64,000 nucleotides of DNA from Chrysophaeum taylorii (lineage: Eukaryota; Sar; Pelagophyceae; Pelagomonadales; Pelagomonadaceae): NCBI GenBank assembly GCA_029834535.1, contig JAQMWT010000376.1, positions 33,388 to 97,387 of the forward strand, read 5' to 3'. The position numbers were made by a program, and so were the translations under genes. Under the pieces are notes generated by a model, which searched no databases, was not told the origin of the DNA, and saw only the letters and a list, made by a program, of their open reading frames with translations. This document shows, piece after piece, positions 48,647 through 58,350 of this stretch. How positions within the stretch are numbered: the stretch's first letter is position 1; each line of letters begins with the position of its first letter.

Positions 48647-49444
48647 ATGTTTGTGGTGGTGGTGGTGACGTGGTTCGGGATCGCGCTGGCCTTGCTGCCC
48701 CCCCAAAAAACAACAACAACAACAGAAAGAATGAGGTCGGCGCGGTGGCTCGGGGTGAAAGACGTGCTGGCGGCGCCGCGATGGCCCGCCGAGTGGCCGT
48801 ATTCGTCCGTTGATTTTTCGAGGCAAGACGAAACCAACGACAGCGACTTCTATTCGTTCCCAAGGTTTTGCTATCATATCGACGAGCGCGCCGTGGGGGC
48901 CCTGACAGCCTACTACGACAAGGTGTTCGGCGAATGGCAAGAGCCCGCCGTTTTGGACCTGTGCGCGAGCCACGTGTCCCACTACCCGCGCGACTCGAAA
49001 CGATCGCGGACGGCCGCGCTAGGCATGAACGAGGTGGAGCTACGGGAGAATAAGGACGTTGAGGAGTGGGTGGTGCAGGATCTCAACGAAAACCCGAGCC
49101 TGCCGTTCGGGGACGCCGAGTTCGACATCGTCACGAACGCCGTCTCGGTCGACTACCTGACCAGACCTCTCGAGGTGTGCCGCGAGGTCGAGCGAGTGCT
49201 TAAACCGGGAGGCGCGGCGTTGTTTGCGCTCTCGAACCGCTGCTTCCCGAGCAAGGCGATCCAGATTTGGCTCCGGACCAACGACCTCGAGCACGTGTTT
49301 ATCGCGGGATCTTTCTTCCACTACGCGGGCGGGTTCGAACCGCCGACGGCCGCCGAAATCTCGCCAACCGCGCGGCCCTGGATAGGGGGGACATCCCAGA
49401 ACGAGTGTTACCTCGCCGTCGTCCGCGCGAATAAAAAAAAATAA
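48647..49444 (+). CDS. SAM-dependent methyltransferase (type 11-like)
   Basis: 265 residues from ATG 48647 (upstream open codons lack an ATG). The leader MFVVVVVTWFGIALALLPP is a probable signal peptide or anchor, followed by a Thr run. The methyltransferase region starts at about residue 100: VLDLCASHVSHYP occupies motif I but has lost the usual Gly pattern. NPSLPFGDAEFDIVTNAVSV + DYLTRPLEVCREVERVLKPG + LFALSNRCFPSKAIQIWL are strongly conserved in a plant/algal/bacterial methyltransferase subfamily with the same SVDYLTxPxEVxxExxRVLKPGG and SNRCFPxKA blocks. Substrate unknown; organellar location is likely from the leader. It is convergent with the gene ending at 49455, with 10 bp between stops. 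Confidence 0.75.
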   Translation: MFVVVVVTWFGIALALLPPQKTTTTTERMRSARWLGVKDVLAAPRWPAEWPYSSVDFSRQDETNDSDFYSFPRFCYHIDERAVGALTAYYDKVFGEWQEPAVLDLCASHVSHYPRDSKRSRTAALGMNEVELRENKDVEEWVVQDLNENPSLPFGDAEFDIVTNAVSVDYLTRPLEVCREVERVLKPGGAALFALSNRCFPSKAIQIWLRTNDLEHVFIAGSFFHYAGGFEPPTAAEISPTARPWIGGTSQNECYLAVVRANKKK

Positions 49445-49454
49445 TTTTTTTTTT

Positions 49455-50210
49455 TTAAATAAAGACCCGGAAGTGGAGGAACTTGGCAACGACGTAGACG
49501 ACGGTGATCAAGGCCAAGTATCGCGCGACAAAGAGGTCTGCGAACTCGGCGACCTTGCGCACCACCTCCATAGCATCCCCAAAGAAGCCGATGGCGGCGA
49601 GGCCGGCGACGACGACCTCGTTGTTCCCGCTCGGAATCTTGGCGACGAGCCTCGCCGGAAGGCCGAGGAAAAAATCCAGGAATATGACCAGCACGCTGAT
49701 AATCTTCGAGCTTCCGATGAATATCACGTTCAAGGCGACGGCGAAGATCGTGCCGGCGAGAAACGTCTCGACAGATTCGTGCGCGGGAAACACCCACGAG
49801 AGGCCCTTCTCCTGGATGAAGGGCACGATTGCCTCCGAGACGAAGCTCTCGACGACGCACAGTTCGAGCCGGACTCGGAGGAGCGTTCCCGCAATCAGGG
49901 GCGCGTACTCCTGATACGTTTCTTGGCCCACGAGCGTCAGCGTAAGTTGCTGGGCGCCGCGGTAAATCGAGTCCGACGCGACGCACACGGGGGCGAACAG
50001 GCTGGGGTCGAACATTTGCTCCACGGGAGTCGCGTGCGCGACGCGGAGCCGTTGCTGCTGCGTTGGCCCTGGGCTTGGCCTAAGGCTTGGCCTTAGGCTT
50101 GGTCTTGGCCTTGGCCTTGGGCTTGGGCTTGGGCTTGTCCTTGTGGGGGGTTGAACGAGCGCATGGCCAAGCCCAATCGTTGTCACAAGACAAGAAAAGA
50201 TCATCAACAT
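49455..50210 (-). CDS. probable plastid membrane protein, unknown function
   Basis: 251 residues from ATG 50210. The signal peptide (MLMIFSCLVTTIGLGHA) is followed by LVQPP and a Pro/Arg/Ser-rich tract made of short PRPRPRPSLRPS repeats, which fits a bipartite plastid leader. The rest begins QMFDPSLFAPVCVASDSIYR and contains three or four hydrophobic helices (FLAGTIFAVALNVIFIG, IISVLVIFLDFFLGLPA, VVVAGLAAIGFFGDAM, YLALITVVYVVAKFLHF). No motif allows a functional call. The repeat tract comes from tandem GGCTTG-type hexanucleotides at 50085-50140 and is likely variable in length. Confidence 0.5.
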   Translation of the reverse strand: MLMIFSCLVTTIGLGHALVQPPTRTSPSPSPRPRPRPSLRPSLRPSPGPTQQQRLRVAHATPVEQMFDPSLFAPVCVASDSIYRGAQQLTLTLVGQETYQEYAPLIAGTLLRVRLELCVVESFVSEAIVPFIQEKGLSWVFPAHESVETFLAGTIFAVALNVIFIGSSKIISVLVIFLDFFLGLPARLVAKIPSGNNEVVVAGLAAIGFFGDAMEVVRKVAEFADLFVARYLALITVVYVVAKFLHFRVFI

Positions 50211-50282
50211 ACACTTTGTGGGTAGGGTGGGTCACAACGGAACTGTTTTTCGTTTATTTATCCAAGGGGGGGTGGCTGGTTG

Positions 50283-51104
50283 TTACACGACGACGCTCAC
50301 GCTCTCGCTCTCGGGGGGGTCATCGTCCATCTTGGCGGTCAGCACGGGCCGCCGTTCCTCGACCATCTCGACTTCCCGCTCATCGCGACCCTCGCGCTGG
50401 TTCCTCGAGGCACTGCTGCGGTAGCTCCGAGAGATTGACATTGCGAGCGCGAGGCCCGCAATGACCACGGCGATGACGAGCCCCGCGATGGCGGCTCCGG
50501 GGGTCCGTTCCGCCTCCTTCTTCTTCCTGATTGGCAGGACTCTCGTCGGGGCCAATGACGACGACACTGTGCTCGCGGGCGTGATCGCCGGGATCGGCGT
50601 CGAAGGAACCGACGTCGTCGTCGGGGCCGGGCTCGTCGTTGGGACGAGCGCCGTCGGAACGTTGGCTTGCGCAAGAACCGGCGCGCTCGTGGGAAACATC
50701 CAAGAAGCCGGCGCGACTGTGGGCGATTCTCCTCCTTCTTCTTGTTGGAGGCGACGCCTCGCGCACGCGACAGCCGCCAACGTTGGCCCCGTCTGACCTG
50801 CGCAGGCCGCGCAACTCCGAAACAAGCGCGCGCATCTCGAGGCCGCAAGTTCCGAGTCTGGTCCGGGGCAATCGAAGAGCCAGTCACCAGATTCCTGGCC
50901 GTAGGCGGCGACGCATTCTCCGTCGACTTGGACCTCGCGCTCACTCGAAAACAACACGAGCGACTCGGCGGCCACAAACAACGTGTCGCCGTAGACCGTC
51001 GCGGCCTCGCATGCTTCGCGGCTCAGCGGACATCCCGCGCTGAGAACGATTGCATACGTCGTCGTCGTCGTCGTCGTCGTCGCTAGGAAGAGCCAATAGT
51101 TCAT
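50283..51104 (-). CDS. type I membrane protein with mucin-like stalk
   Basis: 273 residues from ATG 51104. Order: short signal peptide interrupted by a Thr8 run from a (GTC)n tract; a Cys-rich ectodomain (about 25-110, Cys pairs in GCPLSREACEAATVYGD, CVAAYG, FDCPGPD, RCARLFRSCAACAG); a Thr/Pro/Ser-rich stalk (about 125-195) likely O-glycosylated; a single membrane span (AAIAGLVIAVVIAGLALAMS); and a charged cytoplasmic tail with Arg/Glu-rich sequence ending ESESVSVVV. This is a cell-surface or vesicle protein in outline. No known domain. It is the last host gene before copia element 2. Confidence 0.55.
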   Translation of the reverse strand: MNYWLFLATTTTTTTTYAIVLSAGCPLSREACEAATVYGDTLFVAAESLVLFSSEREVQVDGECVAAYGQESGDWLFDCPGPDSELAASRCARLFRSCAACAGQTGPTLAAVACARRRLQQEEGGESPTVAPASWMFPTSAPVLAQANVPTALVPTTSPAPTTTSVPSTPIPAITPASTVSSSLAPTRVLPIRKKKEAERTPGAAIAGLVIAVVIAGLALAMSISRSYRSSASRNQREGRDEREVEMVEERRPVLTAKMDDDPPESESVSVVV

Positions 51105-51178
51105 TGTTTCCTAGTCGTTGTCTGACACACAACTTCAACTCTCGGGGATTGTTGCTGCCTTCGGCGGAACTTGATTTC

Positions 51179-51279
51179 TGAGGAAGCAGCTATGACACTT
51201 ACCCCTGCACCTCGGCTCCAGTATCCCAACGTCATTCCCTTATCATCGCTAGTGTAACGCCCCATTCCAGTTGTCACAT
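51179..51279 (+). repeat. 5' LTR of element 2
   Basis: 101 bp, TGAGGAAGCAGC ... CCCCATTCCAGTTGTCACA; a few base changes and small indels separate it from the right copy. Confidence 0.8.
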
Positions 51280-52601
51280 GGTAGCAGGTGCTCGTCCACG
51301 ATCGAATCTGTGCTTGACTTCGTGGCGACTCCTTCTCGGCTTCAGTTCATTGCAACGTGTTCGGTTCGTTGTCGCCTATCATGTCCTCGATCGAAATTCA
51401 AGCTAGCAAGCTTTCGCAAAAAAAAATTGATGCCTTCAGCGGTGAGCGACATTTTTTTTTGTTCCCCACCAATGGACACGTCGTCTTGAGAACACGATCA
51501 TCTCTACCGGCGATCACATTATCTCGACCAACGATTCTTGGACTAGCATCTCAGCATCTCGCTGCTCTGAAGAAGACTTTCTCAGCATCTCGCTGCTCTG
51601 AAGAAGAACTTCGCGTCCAGCAACACCGTTGATATCCGTGAAAACCGCGACATGAATTTCACGCGGCTTTACAAGCGCATTACAGATGTCTCCATGGGCC
51701 TCGGGAACCGCGTCGCTCCATCCGCTATTGCTTCACTACATTCACTGGTGTGCAACCATATCGATGATCTTGCGAACTTCCTCAACACGTTCATCACCGG
51801 AGTTCAAGTTGCTCGGCATTGTACCTGATCCGACGTACCCTCGAGTGTGTCCTCGCATTTGACTACGTGCATCGTGCTTCAAGACTTACTGGCTTTGTTT
51901 TATCGTCTCGCGTTTCGTACCGACGACTGCGGTTGTACCCTTGAGAAGTTCACCACCACACAACTTGGATGGCATGCACAACCACTACCATCGCGCTATC
52001 CGCCACGTCGTCAGCCACAACCCCGACTTCAGACTCTTCCAACTGACCTACCCTTGACGCTCCCCTTTCCCAACAACCTGGCTCTACTCGATTCCGACAC
52101 ACTACCTAATGTCATTTTGGCGGCTGCAAGGATCATTTTAAGGGGGACTGCCGCAAGTTTCAAAGTTCCCAGCTATTCCACGACAAGGCGCTACCCACCA
52201 TCGCCGTTCTTCTCAACAGCGCAACACTTCCAATGACTCCAAAAACACCCAACAACACCAACCCACCAAAACCACCACCACTAACACTACCTTTTCTGCT
52301 CCTATGCCTACTCCCACCTTTTTGACTGATTCTAGTTCCACTCCACCGCTTTTCTTAATACAACCATCTATTCCACCCCCTTCTCCGCCTTAAACGGCCA
52401 CACCCAACGTCTCACATCCACCTCCCGATACTCTGTCTTATCATAATTGCACCTTTCTGCCAATCAAGCTAACTCCAAGTCCGCGTGTGTACCGCCGATT
52501 GTCTGACGCACGCACATCAACAACCCCATCCCACAAAAGCCCCTCGTTTTTGTTTTTAGCTCCCATTGCACAGGCGCCCTTCGTTCTGTATTTTCATCTA
52601 G

Positions 52602-52850
52602 TCGTTGCTCCTCTCCTCCTTCTGTTTTTTCACCTCGTCGTTGCTCCCCTCCTCGTTCTGTATTTTCATCTAGTCGTTGCTCCCCTCCCCGTTGTGCATT
52701 TTCACCTATTCGTTGATCCACTCCCCGTTGTGCCTTTTCACCTATTCGTTGATCCACTCCTCGTTGTGCATTTTCACCTATTCGTTGATCCACTCCCCGT
52801 TGTGCCTTTTCACCTCTTCGTTGATCCACTCCTCGTTGTGCTTGTCGTTT
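52602..52850 (+). repeat. 36-bp minisatellite in element 2
   Basis: About seven contiguous copies of a unit with CGTTGTGCATTTTCACCTAT + TCGTTGATCCACTCC. No spacers between units. Read either way it encodes a 12-residue repeat (minus strand QRGVDQRIGENA). Confidence 0.85.
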
Positions 52851-54379
52851 TTGGTAAAACCAGCGCATCACGCTCCATCGCGCATTTCACCCACCACAAC
52901 TACGCTGTGCCTGTCAGTTTTTCGCGTGCGCAACTTTCGTGCTTCCTATGTGGTTGGATCGCTCATCTTCGGGATCCTGGACCGACGCTTCTTTGCTGTG
53001 TTATTCGGCTTCTTCGTCTACGGTATCAACACAATGTTGTGGTTCTCCTTCGCGCACTGTCGCCTTTTTCGCCGCTTTTCTGACCTTTAAAATTCGGTTT
53101 TGCTATCTATCGCAGTGAATTCCGTGCTCAGCACCCGCGACGCTATCTGCAATGTTCTTACGTGGTCACTGCGACGCTATCTGCAACGTTCTTACGTGCC
53201 ACAACTGTTTTGCCACTATCGCCAACTTCTACCGCAGTCTATTCGAGTATGTCGAGCAAAGCTCGCCGCTTGCTCCTCCAACGTTGGCCCATATGGCAAC
53301 TTCGTTCTTGCGAATGCGAAAACGGGCCGCTTTCTTATCTGCCACAGCAGGCTGGCATACAGCAGCCTGGTCTACCCGTGTTCGTTCCTTCCGACGCTGG
53401 CGCGTCAGAAGTCTTCCATCTTCGCGTACAGGACGCGGTCGTGCCCATGGTAACTTGCGCGCGCCACAAAAACCAAACACCCAACGTTCGCATCTACCCT
53501 GTTTACGCCTGTTTTTGCTTCAGTCGCCTCCGACCATCGTCATAACCTGGTCACCATACAACGTATCTGCCCAAAGGCAACGTTCTCATCAGACGTCTGG
53601 TACACTGCCATCATACATACCAGCCTGTGTTCCCGCTATCTTTGCCCCGCTGCGATTCTCAGTGGCACCAATCGTCTAACGCAAGTCATCCCAGGCACTT
53701 TTGTCGCTATTGTTCTTCAGACCTCGCTTTTGCTGACAGTTTCGCTTATCATATTTCCTGCAATGTCAACCACCGAAGGAACTTCAACGTTGTTCCGACT
53801 TTCTCGAATCACGCTTCCAAGCTATCGTCTACTGTTGCCCCATTGTCACCTGTTCTTCCGTTGTTGCCCCCCCCTTGTCCCCTGTGTTTGATGAGAATGC
53901 GCCGGTTTCACTGGGACTGATCACCCCATCACGTGAACCGACCATTCTCCGCGCCCATGACCTCCGCAGAACCAACAACCTCCACAGACAAGTGCACAAC
54001 AAAGTCGAGCCAACCAGAGCCGACAAAACAACAAGCATGCAAAACAAAGTCGAGCCAACCAGAGCCGACAAATCAACAAGCATGCAAAACAAAGTCGAGC
54101 CAAACGGAGCCGACCGCGCAAAGTCGACAAAAAAAAGCGCACATTATTCAGAAACAAATGGAGAACCAACTCAAACCCACAATACTGGCGTTTTACCACG
54201 TACTGTTGATTCTGTGTCATCTCATGTCGATTCTGTGTCATCTTGTCATTCCGTGTACGTTAATTATTCTAGCTTTCGTTTGTTAGTTCATTATGTCTTC
54301 CTTCCCCTCTGTCTCGCCCACACCCTTGTTGATCCCCCATGTGTCGATGCTTACACTGATGACGGCGCTCCCACTTCCC

Positions 54380-55850
54380 CTCATTTGCGCGAAGCTCTAG
54401 CCCATCCAAATCCTGCACGTCGGTTACAAGCCATTGCCAAAGAATATCATTCCCTCGGTCAGCTCGGTTGCTCGGATGTTGTTCGCGTTCCTTCTACTTG
54501 AAGTGGGTCCACCGCACGAAGTATTAATCTGGCCGCTTCAAATCGTACAATGCCCGTCTCGTTGTCCGCGGTTACACCCAGGTTCACGGCATTCCTTACC
54601 ACGACACGTACGGTCCTGTAGATGTCATCTCTGCTTTCATACCAGCCTCTGTCTGGCGTTGCTGTTCACGACTGGGATTTGCATAAGTTGGATGTCAGCT
54701 CCGCTTTTATCCAAGCTCCCATTGACGAAGACGTCTATGTCTGGCCACCCGAAGGCTATGCTCCTCGCCAACCCACCGATGGTTTCAAAATCATTTACAC
54801 GCTCTGTCGCTCTTGGTGCGGTTGCCCGCAAGCATGTCCCCACTGGTGGCTTTACTTAGAACGCTTCCTTGTCAATGATTGTAGCTTTGTCCGCGATTCT
54901 GGTGACACTTGCAGCTACAAATTCATGCTTAAGTCTACTGTCGTTCAGCGCCTTGTTCTCGTCGTTGATGATCTTCTTGTGGCGCACCCCCGTTCTTGCA
55001 TTGGCCATTACCAAGCTTTCTTTTTGCGTTTTTCAAAGCCTTCACACTTCCGTTGGTCTCCGCATTACGCGTGATCGCGCACATCGCACGCTCGCTATCG
55101 ACCAATCCGATGCTATCCGTGAAATCCTTACCGAACATCGCTTCATCGACAGCAAACCCGAACTGGCTCCCGCTCCCAAAGGTCTTTTCATCTTTCTGCG
55201 GCTGATTGTCCTGCACCTGGCTCCCCTGCTCACGTCTTGATGAGCACGCATCCCTTTTCGTCGTATTCTCCGTTGTGTCTTGTTTATTTCTGTTATGACT
55301 CGCCCTGATATCACTTGGACCGTCAATCAGTGTGCGCGTTTTACAGACAATCCTGGTAAACCCCACTGGCACGCCTTATCTCGTACCCTCCGTTATATAT
55401 CTCAATGGTTCTCAAGATCTTGCCCTTGTTCTTGGTCGCGATTCTACCCTTCGTCTCTGTGGTTATTCCGACTCCAGCTGGGCCGATGACCCTGACGACC
55501 GCCACTCCACTCCTGGCTTTTGTTTTCTCCTTGCTGGCTCTATGATATCCTACTGCTCACGCTCGCAGTATCTCCTCGCCCGCTCCTCTTTTGAAGCTGA
55601 ATTGCTCGCTCTTTACGCCGCCGCTACTGCTGAGCTCTCTTGGCTTCTCAAACTTTTTGATGACTTTGCTCTCCCTCGTCACACGGTACTAATGTATGTC
55701 GATAACAGAACCACCGTCACCCAAATCCGTCTCCAATGTCTCGCGCGGCGCACCCGCCATATTGATATTCGTTTTTACAGCACCGCCGAATATCATCGCA
55801 AGCACATCATGGATCTCCAACACAATCCCCGCCTTGACAACACACCTTAG
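54380..55850 (+). pseudogene. copia pol remnant (RT and RNase H), element 2
   Basis: RT pieces ALAHPNPARRLQAIAKEYHS, then LHKLDVSSAFIQAPIDEDVY + VWPPEGYAPRQP, and LVLVVDDLLVAH (Val-Val-Asp-Asp in place of the usual Tyr-Val-Asp-Asp) are in frames broken near 54500 and 54620. RNase H in a final frame (YSDSSWADDPDDRHSTPGF, EAELLALYAAATAELSWL) ends at 55850. An extra Ala codon in the YAAATAE block is private to this copy. Confidence 0.8.
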
Positions 55851-56041
55851 CGATATCTTCACCCGCAGTACGGAAGCTCCTCGCTTCCTCCGGCTTCGTG
55901 CTCGTTACCTCACCTCGTGAATTCTCGAGCCCGACCGAGAGGACGTCACTGACCCCTTTCTCCTTTTCTTTCTTTTCCAGCACCTGTGTGAAGGCCTCAC
56001 TTACCCCTTTTTCCTTTTCTTTCTTTTCCACAGCACCTGTG

Positions 56042-56131
56042 TGAGGAAACTATGACACTTACTCCTCGTATCCCTACGTCATTCATTCCCTTATCGCTAG
56101 AGTACGTAACGCCCCATTCCAGTTGTTGTCA
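56042..56131 (+). repeat. 3' LTR of element 2
   Basis: About 90 bp, TGAGGAAACTATGACACTTA ... CCATTCCAGTTGTTGTCA. It is preceded by 50-bp units (CACCTGTGTGAAGGCCTCAC and a pyrimidine tract) that mimic the LTR start. Confidence 0.8.
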
Positions 56132-56329
56132 GGTGATTCACCACCACCATTTTTAATCTTAACGAACGCGAGAGTGATCGGCCACGCCGTATGGTGCGGC
56201 GGCGGCGGCAGCGGCAATCGTCGTCGTAGTCACCAGCAGCGCCACCTTTTTCATTTGTTGTTTTCAACCAAAGCCCTGCCGCGCCGGCCCTAATTTAGAT
56301 TGGCTGTTGTGGTAGATAGAGACCGTGCA
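56132..56329. other. intergenic with dispersed repeat copy B
   Basis: 56211-56290 carries the same blocks as 18787-18897 (CGTCGTAGTCACCAGCAGCG, AACCAAAG, CCCTGCCGCGC, GGCCCTAA). Confidence 0.5.
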
Positions 56330-57927
56330 CTAGCGACTCGCGGGGACCTCCTCCCCCTTTTGCTGCTGCTGCTGCTGCTGGTGCACTGCCTCCTCGACGT
56401 TGTTGTTGGGTACTGCGGCGGCCGACTCGTCGAGGTAAGCTTGGATTTTGGCGGCTTGGTCCAGGCCGAACTGGACGCAGTCGCCGAAGGCGACGCCCGT
56501 GCGGTAATTGCCCCCAAGGTAGAGGCCGGGGTGGTTGCTTTCGAAATCGTCGACGACGGCGACTACGTCCTCGAGGTGCCGCTTCTCGTATTGGGGAATC
56601 GCCGCGGGCCACAGCCGGATGCCGAGAGCGTTGGCCCTGGCGCGTCCGCGCGCAGGAGTGTCTTCCGGAGGTCGGCGTCGACTTGCGCGAGAATTTTCTT
56701 CGCGAGAAAGATCCTTGATCGCGACGTCGCGCGAGCCGCCGACGTAATTCAAGAGGAGATTGTAGTCCGGCGGGCAGCGGCCGGGGAAGAGAGACGAGGA
56801 CCATATGGTGCCGAGGGTCCGGATTTTTTGGGATCGGGGGTTGAGGTTGCCGAAGCCCTTGAGGTCCATCTTGAAGGCAGACTTTGGGTAAGCGACGGTG
56901 ACCGAAGCGACGGGCGGATAGTACACTTTGTCGAGGGCGCGGGCTGTTGTTGCGTCGAGGGGCTCGATCAGGCGACCTATCGCGTGGGCTGGGGCCGTGC
57001 AGGCCACGGCCTTGGCGTGCACCGCGCGAGGTCCGTTGGGCGTCTCAAAAACGGCCTCCCATCCGCCGTCGACTCTCGAGAGTTCCGAGAGGCGCCAGCT
57101 CGTCTCGACACTGTGTCCGTTCTGTAGTAACTTGTTTTTGATTGCCGTCGGGAGGGTCTGGAGGCCGTTGCGGAAGGACCCGAGTTCCCCGGCTTGGTAC
57201 GTTGGCCACCTGGGATCGGGGGGATTTTTTTTTTTTTCGTCCGCGATTTCCCGGAAACGAACCAAAGCACCCGGTACCAATCCGCCGTTGAACGAGAGGG
57301 TCTCGAGGCGAAAAATTTTTCGCAGCGCAGCGCGCATCGACAGTTTCTTGGGGTCCCCAGCGTACACCCCCGAAACGAAGGGATCGATGATCCGTTCGAA
57401 CGTTTCTCGGCCGAGGTGCCTGACAACGAAGTCTTCGATCGATTCTTCTTCGGACGATGGCGGAGGCGCAGCGAAACCGACGGCTCCGAGCCCCGCGCGA
57501 ATCTTGCCGGGCCACGACAAGAGGTCGAAATTCAGCAAATCCCCCGGCAAATTTTTGGGGAGCGGACGCAGTTTCCCCTCGAAATACACCCACGGCGGCA
57601 ACCGCTTGTCGGCCAAGACGAGTTCGTCGGCGATGCCAGTCTCGTAGGCCGTGCGCATGATCGCGGGCGTCGGCTGGAACGAGTTCGGACCCTCTTCCCA
57701 CACAAAACCATCCCTTTCCTTTGATATCACGTTTCCTCCAACTACATCCCTAGCTTCGGTCAGGAGAACTCGCGCCTTGGGGCTAAGGTAGTGCGCGAGG
57801 CACGACCCGACACCCCGCTCCCCACCACCAGGACCTCGGTGCTGGGAGCGCGCAACACCCCGTGCGGGGGCGCGAGCCCATCGACCAAGATCGCAAAACT
57901 CAACAACACTCGCATCATCATCATCAT
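56330..57927 (-). CDS. PPOX: protoporphyrinogen IX oxidase, plastid type, frame-broken
   Basis: Penultimate step of haem/chlorophyll synthesis, FAD-dependent oxidation of protoporphyrinogen IX. The start is a Met run at 57927-57915 with a signal/transit leader (MRVLLSFAILVDGLAPPHG), then VLVVGSGVSG, the FAD-binding GxGxxG. The frame changes at a C-run (57806-57808, plus strand) just after that motif. The rest is clear: CLAHYLSPKARVLLTEARDV, FVWEEGPNSFQP, LPPWVYFEGKLRPLP, FVSGVYAGDPKKLSMRAA, GTIWSSSLFPGRCP, LNYVGGSRD and a C-terminal LGGNYRTGVAFGDCVQFG. Between 56697 and 56635 (T-run and C-run) the better-conserved sequence is in a different frame, so two compensating one-base changes are present. 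All three breaks are in homopolymers. The C-terminus has a poly-Gln tract. Either sequence errors or a young pseudogene between two retrotransposons. Confidence 0.85.
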
Positions 57928-58056
57928 CCTTTTGCTTCGTCTGCTGCTGCCGGCCCTAGGAGGGTTACGATTCATTCAAGGGGACGGACGACGACTCATT
58001 TTGTGTCCTGTGCACTATGCCTAATCTGAACGCTGATTGGTTCGTTTAACTAGTCA
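57928..58056. other. spacer between PPOX and element 3
   Basis: Short upstream region of PPOX; element 3 has inserted about 130 bp before its start codon and could affect its promoter. Confidence 0.4.
58052..58056. other. target-site duplication, left copy (AGTCA)
   Basis: AGTCA abuts the outer end of the left LTR; the matching copy is at 63516-63520. Confidence 0.9.
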
Positions 58057-58152
58057 TGTTACGAATGGTATGAGGCGTTAGACTAGCGATAGGAGAAAGA
58101 CGTAAGGATACTGGATACGTGGTGCAGGGGTAAGTGTCATAGCTTCTTCACA
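58057..58152 (-). repeat. 3' LTR of element 3
   Basis: 96 bp, identical to 63420-63515. Carries, on the plus strand, a GGGGTAAGTG segment that looks like a splice donor. Confidence 0.95.
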
Positions 58153-58262
58153 CAGGTGCTGGAAAAGAAGGAAAAGGAAAAAGGGGTAAGTGAGGTCTTC
58201 ACACAGGTGCTGGAAAAGAAGGAAAAGGAAAAAGGGGTAAGTGAGACGCTCACAGAGGAGAA
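58153..58262 (-). repeat. 51-bp subterminal tandem repeats of element 3
   Basis: Two full units (58153-58203, 58204-58254), each a polypyrimidine tract (sense strand) then CAGCACCTGTGTGAAG, so each unit ends with a copy of the LTR start. There is no purine-rich tract next to the 3' LTR on the sense strand. Confidence 0.8.
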
Positions 58263-58350
58263 GCTTTGAGGAAGACGTCACATTTGAGGAAGACGTCACA
58301 AAGGCATTGTGGCAAGAAAAAAAAAGAGACAACAGAGATCAGGGCGAAGA

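Larger units (their letters stand above)
51179..56131 (+). mobile_element. Ty1/copia LTR retrotransposon, element 2, decayed
   Basis: Same family and orientation as element 1. The left LTR is 51179-51279 and the primer-binding site TGGTAGCAGG starts at 51280, complementary to the initiator tRNA-Met 3' end. Gag-like sequence begins near 51381 (ATGTCCTCGATCGAAATTCA). A 36-bp minisatellite, the element-1/2-specific segment (53100-53830), RT (54540-55000) and RNase H (55332-55850) follow. Many stops and frame changes. No integrase motif seen. Right LTR 56042-56131. Flanking 5-mers differ, so no target duplication is visible. Confidence 0.85.

Noticed and set aside
52602-52850. Possible CRISPR-like array of 36-bp repeats
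   Set aside because: Units are contiguous with no spacers and lie inside a retrotransposon of a eukaryote.
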